64,000 bases of DNA, taken from NCBI RefSeq assembly GCF_040939455.1, contig NC_134108.1, positions 38,422,501 through 38,486,500 on the forward strand, read 5' to 3'. Position numbers and translations under genes: made by a program. The stretch comes from Microcebus murinus. Lineage: Eukaryota > Chordata > Mammalia > Primates > Cheirogaleidae. The notes under the pieces were generated by a model that saw only the letters and a program-made list of their open reading frames with translations, was not told where the DNA came from and searched no databases. Positions 57,530 to 64,000 of the stretch are shown here, in pieces (the stretch's first letter is position 1; the number at the start of each line of letters is the position of its first letter).

Positions 57530-57757
57530 CCACGCAAGAGACTTAAATGCTTGTATGCGACCATCACCTGTGCACCAAAAGTCTTTGTTGCACCAAGAGC
57601 AACAAAAATATAAAGAGAACATAAAGAACCATTGGACTGATCTGATGTTGTGACATAAAAATTCCATACTGAGTCCAAAAGGTCTATTATATTGGAGACA
57701 GAAAGAATGGCGTCAGCATTCAATGTTTTGGTCAACCTCATAATTGAGAGGTTGATC

Positions 57758-57770
57758 AAAAGGAGGGAAT
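57758..57770 (+). promoter_or_regulatory. polypurine tract
   Basis: aaaaggagggaat lies directly against the 3' LTR start. It is where plus-strand DNA synthesis would be primed in a retrovirus. Confidence 0.8.
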
Positions 57771-58162
57771 TATTAAATTAAATAATCAGGAGGCCATAAG
57801 CCTGAGGCTGTCTCTGTAATATGTATCCCCATATAACAAATCATAACCTAACTTAGTATGTAAACAAATTAAAATCTAATTTAGGAGTTTAACAAACATT
57901 TGAGTTACAGCAAATCACAAGCAACCAGATTTCCACCAATCACAGGCAACCAACTCATCACACCATGCCCAAATAAGACTAGCTGTACCCAATCAGGTGA
58001 TTTCTCTGCATCGCGTCTGTCTGGCCTATGACAGCTCACTGCTCACAATGCTGGGTGGAGCTCTCTGAACCGCAATGATTCAGGGTAATGCCTAATTCAT
58101 AAATCATTCTTTGCTCAAGTAAACTCTACTAAATTTAATTTGTCCGAAGTTTTTTTTTGACA
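57771..58162 (+). repeat. 3' LTR of the provirus
   Basis: 392 bp from 'tattaaattaaataatcagg' to 'ttttgaca', aligning with the 5' LTR including 'aggaggccataagcctgagg' and the doubled CCAAT-type repeat. The polyadenylation signal is mutated (aagtaaa at ~58117-58123), while the 5' copy keeps AATAAA. The gcag flank follows at 58163-58166. Confidence 0.9.
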
Positions 58163-58433
58163 GCAGTATTAAAATTAACTAATGTTTTAACACAAAGAAA
58201 AAAAATAAATGAATTATTGCATTTGGATAAATATTTATTACCAGCAGAGTTTATGAGTTTAAAGAGTTTAAAGATCCCACTTAAGTTAAGAAAAAGGAGT
58301 ATAAAAACCTCAAGATAATATCCAAACACTAAATTTAATTTTTATATAGTATTATGTGACCTCCTGCTTGTGTGAAAATAGGAAAGTAAGTGCTCATATT
58401 GGTTCTAACTCCCCTTATTTGACCTGAAGTTTT

Positions 58434-58476
58434 TTTTCTTTTTTTTTGAGACTGAGTCTCACTCTGTTGCCCAGGT
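58434..58476 (-). mobile_element. 43-bp Alu 3' end fragment, antisense
   Basis: A T-rich stretch then 'gagactgagtctcactctg' and 'ttgcccagg', the complement of the last ~30 bases of an Alu plus tail. An extreme 5' truncation, or the remnant of a deletion. Confidence 0.75.
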
Positions 58477-60952
58477 TTTTTCTTATTTATGTTATTTGTT
58501 TACTTTGTCCAACATTCTAAAACATTCTTTTTCTAAAATATAAATCTCATTGATGTTGAGTTTTATTTTTCCTGCATTTAGTTGGATTCAGTACCTGTCC
58601 ATCAAACACCACAGTCTACCATTGCTTTTAGGAATCTTTTGTTTGATTGCTTTTATCTTTTATCTTTTGATTGATTGGACTTTTTCCTTTTCTGGAAAGA
58701 CTTGTAGGTGTTACAATCCAGGCCTTCTTAAATGTTTCAGTGTGCAATTTTGTTTCTTTTGTTACTTTAGGAAATTTTTTATGTCTTTAAACATATTTTC
58801 TGTGCCATTTTTTGAGTGTGCCACACCACCTGTAATGATTGATTTCCTTGACCCAGATAATCTTTTCCTTCCACATATATTATGTTTTCTCTACTTGATT
58901 AAATTCTTAGTCCATTTCCTTTACATGCACTTGATTATCTCCTGCCTTTTTGTATGTCTGTGGTTTGATGTTTATAATTTATTTATTGATGTGCAAATGG
59001 CATTTGGACTCTCTATTTGTTTTCCTGGCTCTGGAGTTTCTCTTCCCATTTTATTTGGTTGTTTATCTTAGCTTTGTGCTCTTATATTATTGAATTTATG
59101 TTCTTATTAAGTTCATTTATAGCATGATGTATTTGTGGAGAATAATCTTTTCACTGGGTTTGTTTGATTATTTATTTTCCCAAATAAATTTTTCATCTGG
59201 CTTTTGCATGCCATTATCTCTCCTGGGGCATTTTTTCTTTATTTTGCTTTTGGTGCCATTTATGTGTGTGCAGTTACTTCATTTAGCTTAGGCTAAATAG
59301 GAGCAATTCTAGACAGACCTTCTATCAGATCTGATTTAGATATTGCGTTGTTGCAATTTGCCTTCAACTATCATATCTGAGAATTCTTCCTCCCTATGAG
59401 CTATGGAATGAGAATTGTAGCCATTTTTTTCAGAGCCTGCTGATGGAGAAGGGAGAGGATAGAGGTGATCTTGTTAGGACCTCAATGCAGCCTATGTTGG
59501 ATAACCTGGCCTCTGTTTTCTGATCTAAGATTTTGTCCTGTGTCTAGCTGGAGAAGTACCCTTAGTCTTGTGGCAGTATTCCCTGGGGTTTCAGATATTT
59601 TCTCAATTCAGGTTGAAGCCCTGTAAAATGCTGAGCCCAGAAGTTTCCTGCTGCATTTGCTGAGCACCCAAGACCCAGTCTCTAGTAATTTGGGCATTTG
59701 CTCTTGAGGATTTCATCATGACTTTTCCCTAGTTGCCCACTTCTCTACAGATTATGTGCTGTTGGTGAGATTGGTGAGAATTTGATTTTCTTCCTTCTAC
59801 CAAAACAACTCCTAAGGCCCTGGTTACCTGCTTTGCCAGCCAGAATCATGTTTCTTTCCTTGGCCATCATTTTTGAAAATTTATATACAGAAGTTGGCTT
59901 TCTTTCTTTGTATGGTTGCTAATGTGAATTTTAAGTTTTTGTTTTTCTTGTATTGTGCATGTCATCAACTTTTGGCAGACAGCCAGTCTATAATTGGACT
60001 TCATTTTCCCATCTATAACTCAGAGTCTCCATTTTTTTATATTTCAATTATCATTTAGGTTTCTGAATGTACTCATAAAAGCAAATTACACTTTTTTCCT
60101 ATTTCTATGAAAAAAGTTGGCTGCAGACCTTTATGCAAACCTCCAAGTAACCAACCAGCCATTCCCCCTACCCTTATCTGTCCTGCTAGAGCTTTTGTTT
60201 TCTGTGGTCAGCTGCTTTTTTACTTTTGGATTATGAAGTCTAGTCTTTCACCTTGGAATGTTGGCATTAAATACCAGATTATCATGCACATTAACTTTTC
60301 ATAAACACCTGTATGATTAATTTGGTTAGTATTTTAAGAAACTTTAATAACCTAGAACTTTATTGGGCCATGCCCTTAAATATTTATATACCTGTTGCGC
60401 AAGAAAGTCAATTCAATGCTTGGTATGAATTCCACTTGATTGAATTCATAATTAAAATTGAGATTCAATTTGTTATTTTTAATTATCCTTATTTATGACA
60501 TTATTACCTTTTAATGTTTCAGAATGATGATACTGTTTGCATTTTTAACTTTTTAAGGACCAATTTAAACAGTGATAAAAATGTTCTTTTCTTAGATGAC
60601 ATTTAGTTTCTATGGTCTAGTAAGTTCAGAAGAGAGGAATTTTTAGATAAAAAACAATTTCTATTCTATTTAAGAGTAGAAGGAGTGGTCCACAGTTATT
60701 TTTTAACAAGTTTTGGTTTGGGCTAAATACACACTTTCACTTTTGAGGTTTTGTCACTTATATTCATATTACATAAGAAAATAGAGTTATAACTCAAACA
60801 TGCTTTGTGTTTTTGTTTACCTGCAGTACTGAGAGTACCAGGGCAGTATTCACATACTGACACACACTCAAATAAATAGATTACAAAGCCAAATAGAGGT
60901 TTGGATCCAGTTCATTATATGTTAGAGGAACTGAGATTTAAAACATGATGTA
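58477..60952. other. T-rich DNA with the window's longest open frame
   Basis: No gene is supported. The plus-strand frame 58550-59071 (173 codons) is the longest in the window but is F/L/I-rich, reflecting strong T bias, and has no domain or conserved pattern I know. The T bias resembles the complement of an A-rich LINE, but I could not place it on one. Confidence 0.4.
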
Positions 60953-61267
60953 GGCCGGGCGCGGTGGCTCACGCCTGTAATCCTAGCTCTTGGGAGGCCG
61001 AGGCGGGCGGATTGCTCAAGGTCAGGAGTTCAAAACCAGCCTGAGCAAGAGCGAGACCCCGTCTCTACTATAAATACAAAGAAATTAATTGGCCAACTGA
61101 TATATATAGAAAAAATTAGCCGGGCATGGTGGCGCATGCCTGTAATCCCAGCTACTCGGGAGGCTGAGGCAGAAGGATCACTCAAGCCCAGGAGTTTGAG
61201 GTTGCTGTGAGCTAGGCTGACGCCACGGCACTCACTCTAGCCTGGACAACAAAGCGAGACTCTGTCT

Positions 61268-61310
<43 letters not shown>
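60953..61310 (+). mobile_element. Alu SINE, young-looking lemur type
   Basis: Near-consensus start 'ggccgggcgcggtggctcac', intact CpG-rich boxes, the 'cctgagcaagagcgagacc' block, 'gaaattaattggccaact', right arm with 'gctaggctgacgccacggc', and an uninterrupted A run at 61269-61311. The flanks aaaacatgatgta at 60940-60952 and 61308-61320 are an exact 13-bp target duplication. High CpG retention and the pure A tail indicate recent insertion. Confidence 0.96.
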
Positions 61311-61312
<2 letters not shown>

Positions 61313-61339
61313 ATGATGTAATAAAATACTTCCATTGCT

Positions 61340-61646
61340 GGCCTGACACAGTGGCTCATGCCTGTGTTCCTAGCACTCTGGGAGGCTGAGGTGGGAGAAT
61401 TGCTTGAGATCAGAAGTTTGAGACCAGCCTGAGCAAGAGTGAGACCTCGTCTCTACTAAAAATAGAAAAATTAGTCAGGTGTTGTGGCACATGCCTATAG
61501 TCCCAGCTACTCAGAAGGCTGAGGCAGGAGGATCACTTGAGCCCAGGAGTTTGAGGTTTCAGTGAGTTATGATGGCATCACTGCACTTTACCCGGGACAA
61601 TAGAGAGAGACTCTGTCTCAAAAAAAAAAAAAAAAAAAAAAAAAAA
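61340..61646 (+). mobile_element. Alu SINE, older, downstream of the young copy
   Basis: Starts 'ggcctgacacagtggctcat' with most CpGs decayed. It has 'cctgagcaagagtgagacc', lacks the extra 'ggccaact' block, and ends in a ~26-base A tail. Flanks 61328-61339 (acttccattgct) and 61647-61658 (actttcatttct) look like a 12-bp target duplication with two changes. It begins about 20 bp after the preceding Alu ends, same orientation. Confidence 0.93.
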
Positions 61647-61658
61647 ACTTTCATTTCT

Positions 61659-63589
61659 TTGGGGAGGAGTATAGGGGTATGTAATTTCTCCCCTCATATA
61701 TATCTACCTACAAAAAAAATCATAGATGATTATGAGGAAACAAATAGCACACACGATATCTTTAAACATTAATGATTTATTTACTTCATTAAAATAGGTA
61801 CACAGCCCTCCTCTTTACTTCTGCTGTTGTAGAATCTATGTGCATGGAACAGGACAAGACTGACAGCCACATTACCACCCAACTCTACCTGCCTCATGTT
61901 ATACTCTCATTAGCCATTAACATTTCTCTTCCTGTTGTACTTGGATCACTCATCTCTTGCAGGTGTTTCTTCCATCTTTCTCTTTGTAATTAGCAATCTC
62001 TCACACGCTGCTTCCCACATTTCTCAATAACCCCATTTCTGTACTTGCTCACATTATATTTAAGAACCCATTTCCTTTTTCTGTTATTATACATGCAATT
62101 TTTCCCATCATCAGCATTTTTACACAGCAGTTTAATTCTTTCAAGTTCAAGTTTAACAATATTGAAAGTTGCTATTTGCCCAGTTAACACATATCCTATG
62201 TGTCTAGTCTATATTCAGTATGTAACTATTGACATTTTATTTTTTTCCCTGATATCTTTCAAAGCTCGAGCAAATAAAAATATTCCTTTCAGCTCTATTA
62301 TGTCAGGATGTGTCTAAATATTTATAGTTAAAAACCTTGCAGTGAAACCATAGTTTCTTAATCTTTTCCATGACCTAGTAATGTGATTTTTAAGAGTGAA
62401 GTCATTCCCTAAGCACTCTCTTTTACTTTTTTTTATGTAACGAGACAGGAAAGAAAACAGCAGCAGTTATGTTGTGAGAGAAAAAAAGAATCCTTATTAC
62501 GAATGAATTTAATCAGTTTATATTAACTTCTATTCAGATTTTAAAAGTAAGCACAGCATCAATACAATTTTAAATATCCAAATGTAAAAAAATTTAGTTC
62601 TTTTCTTCTAAGTTTAAAGGAAGCCATTCCTAATGCAGGAAGGCTCTAGTGATGGTTTTATATACTATGTTATACCTGCAACTTAATATTTACATTAGAA
62701 TTTGGTATCTCATAGATATTAACATATTACAATTAGTAATAAAAATTGTTACAAGGTCCTAAAATATTTTATATCAAATTCAAGAAATCTGATCATTCTT
62801 GGGAGAAGGGATACAATGGGAAGGAAATAGTTAATCTTCTAGTGAAATTCTAAGTGGCACCAGTAATAATCAAAAATAAAGACGAATAGGTAAATCCAGG
62901 ATGTTCATTACATCTTCCTCCTTCCATGTTCTATATATTCCATTTGAGGGGAGGAGAAATGTATTATATGTTATTGGCCAGAAGGATCCCATCTCTGGTA
63001 GTAGGTGGAGGACAGATAGTCTTGGTGCAATGTAAACTCGTGAAAGGAAATTCATTAGTGTATTCTATTAGGCATTTAGAAATATGGGAGAAATAGCAAC
63101 CATAATGAGAGACTTGACTAATGCTTTAGACAGAAATAAAGTGGAGAGTATAGAGCAATCACTTAATAGTTAAAAGCCAGTAAGAAAACCAGACTTCCTT
63201 AGAAGGATATAAAGAGATATCATGACCTGCAGCAAGAAAAAACAGTAAGCTTAAGACTAGACAAGGATTTAATTGTCATAGTAGGTGAATGCCAATGAGG
63301 TTGAACTTCCAAGTAAAGCAGATCTACAATGCCAAGATTGAAGCACTAGTTAGCACATAATGGGATCCTGATGAATGTTATGGGAGATCTGGGTTGATAC
63401 TCTCAAAAATCTTGAAAGGCATGAGTCTCTCGAACCCTTGGAATTTGCGTAAGTGGCCTCCATGTTAGAAGCTTGTGCTTCATCCTTGCTTGAAAATGAA
63501 GCAGAGGCCTTGCCCCTGCAAGGCAACATGTGTCTACCTGAGAATATGTGTCCTTCTTCCCCTCCAGCTGCTAGACCCATGACTTGAGT
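61659..63589. other. unassigned AT-rich DNA
   Basis: No gene or nameable repeat. Opposite-strand frames at 61990-62190 (-) and 62045-62317 (+), and one at 62870-63055 (-), have no motif. 63350-63688 (-) overlaps the possible ERVL relic. Confidence 0.45.
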
Positions 63590-63830
63590 TAATTTACAAC
63601 ATAACACAGCCAGGGACATCCAGGACCTGATGATGAAAGAAGGAACTGTACCTCCAAGGAGTTGCAGGACCTGGCCAGAGCTGGGCAATTACACACAGGA
63701 CTGGTTTCTGAGGGTGCTTGATCAGTGTGGCTGGAAAATAAAATTGAATAAGGGAGAGCTTATTGATTTGGAACCCGTCTCCTGGGATACAGAATTTAAC
63801 ACTGTAAAAATACCCCTTTACTAGTATGGC
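63590..63830 (+). pseudogene. possible ERVL/MaLR gag-like relic
   Basis: The plus-strand frame from 63630 reads a D-W-F-L-R-V-L-D-Q block followed by G-W-K-I-K-L and an E-L-I-D-L block, which resembles the W-x-x-R-x-x-D-x-x-G pattern of ERVL-type gag proteins as I recall it. About 64 codons are open up to 63824. No LTR was recognised next to it. Frames on the other strand overlap it and are judged artefacts. Low certainty. Confidence 0.4.
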
Positions 63831-63861
63831 TTCTAGAAGCATGGAAAATGCAATGACCTAC

Positions 63862-64000
63862 ACGAGGAGTGAGAAAACTTTTGCTGCTAGGGACTAATAG
63901 TGAATATTTTAGGCTTTGTGGGCCAGATGGTCTCTGTTGCAACTATTCAACTCTGGCATTGTAATGGAAAAGTAGCTATAAATAATACACAAATGATTGA
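63862..64000 (+). mobile_element. hAT-Charlie-like non-autonomous element, cut by window end
   Basis: 'gaggagtgagaaaacttttg', 'tgaatattttaggctttgtg', 'ggccagatggtctctgttgc', 'aactattcaactctggc' and 'gctataaataatac' follow, in order, a non-autonomous hAT family whose termini read CAGGGGT...AAACTTTTTCTG. The rest lies beyond base 64000, so length and subfamily are open. Confidence 0.75.

Larger units (their letters stand above)
51229..58162 (+). mobile_element. endogenous retrovirus provirus, gammaretrovirus-like (ERV1 class), defective
   Basis: A 6.9-kb provirus with paired LTRs, primer-binding site, polypurine tract and a shared 4-bp flank gcag (51225-51228 and 58163-58166). Gag matrix, integrase C-terminus and envelope transmembrane traces appear in the standard gag-pol-env order, all broken by stops and frame changes. 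Protease, reverse transcriptase and gag capsid were not recognised, so part of the interior is deleted or decayed past reading. Class is inferred from LTR size, 4-bp duplication, the GPY-type integrase end and the CX6CC-type TM block. It was later hit by a MER2/Tigger1-like transposon and an L1 3' end. It has no capacity to make virus. Confidence 0.88.

Noticed and set aside
58550..59071. Longest open frame (173 codons, +) as a membrane protein gene
   Set aside because: Its hydrophobicity follows from strong T bias. There is no domain, no splice or promoter context, and similar frames appear wherever the plus strand is T-rich.

Overview
The window is nuclear DNA from a primate, most probably a strepsirrhine and, more narrowly, a lemur. 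The evidence is dimeric Alu SINEs of the form remembered from lemur genomes (a phrase close to 'cctgagcaagagtgagacc' in the left arm, and an extra 'aattggccaact' block before the right arm) and several L1 3' ends of a matching non-human type, alongside old mammalian repeats (MIR, L2, MaLR LTRs, Tigger). Species placement is inference from remembered repeat types; no database was searched.

I found no protein-coding gene, exon chain, tRNA, rRNA or CRISPR array. The open frames are short and AT-driven, and the longest ones fall in repeats or T-rich DNA. The window reads as a gene desert or large intron built from layered transposable elements of different ages.

Layout. 1-14100: mostly decayed unique DNA with an MST-like LTR (722-1114), two MLT1-type LTRs, an Alu-monomer fragment and microsatellites. 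14105-19770: an L1 3' end, a longer minus-strand L1 split by an Alu (17111-17414), and a Tigger3/4-like DNA transposon (18251-19770) also split by an Alu. 19770-40440: unique DNA with MIR and L2 relics, two MLT1-type LTRs and an Alu (26841-27178) with a perfect target-site duplication. 40440-48420: a deep nest. An old minus-strand L1 was broken by a plus-strand L1MA-like element, by an unclassified ~0.6 kb LTR-like insert and by a 5'-inverted L1 (46685-48088) with an 18-bp target-site duplication. The L1MA-like copy itself took an MSTB-like solo LTR and another L1 3' end.

51229-58162 is a nearly complete but dead endogenous retrovirus. It has two ~390-bp LTRs, a 4-bp target duplication (gcag), a decayed tRNA-Leu-type primer-binding site, a polypurine tract, and traces of gag, integrase and envelope transmembrane subunit. 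A MER2/Tigger1-like transposon and an L1 3' end later landed in it. 58163-64000 holds T-rich DNA, two tandem Alus (the first young-looking, with a 43-base A tail), a possible ERVL-type gag relic and the start of a hAT-Charlie-like element cut by the window edge.

The most useful content is the insertion order recorded by the nests and the provirus. I found no convincing new gene system. The best candidates for something unnamed are the LTR-like insert at 45751-46353 and a 12-bp perfect hairpin at 31559-31590.
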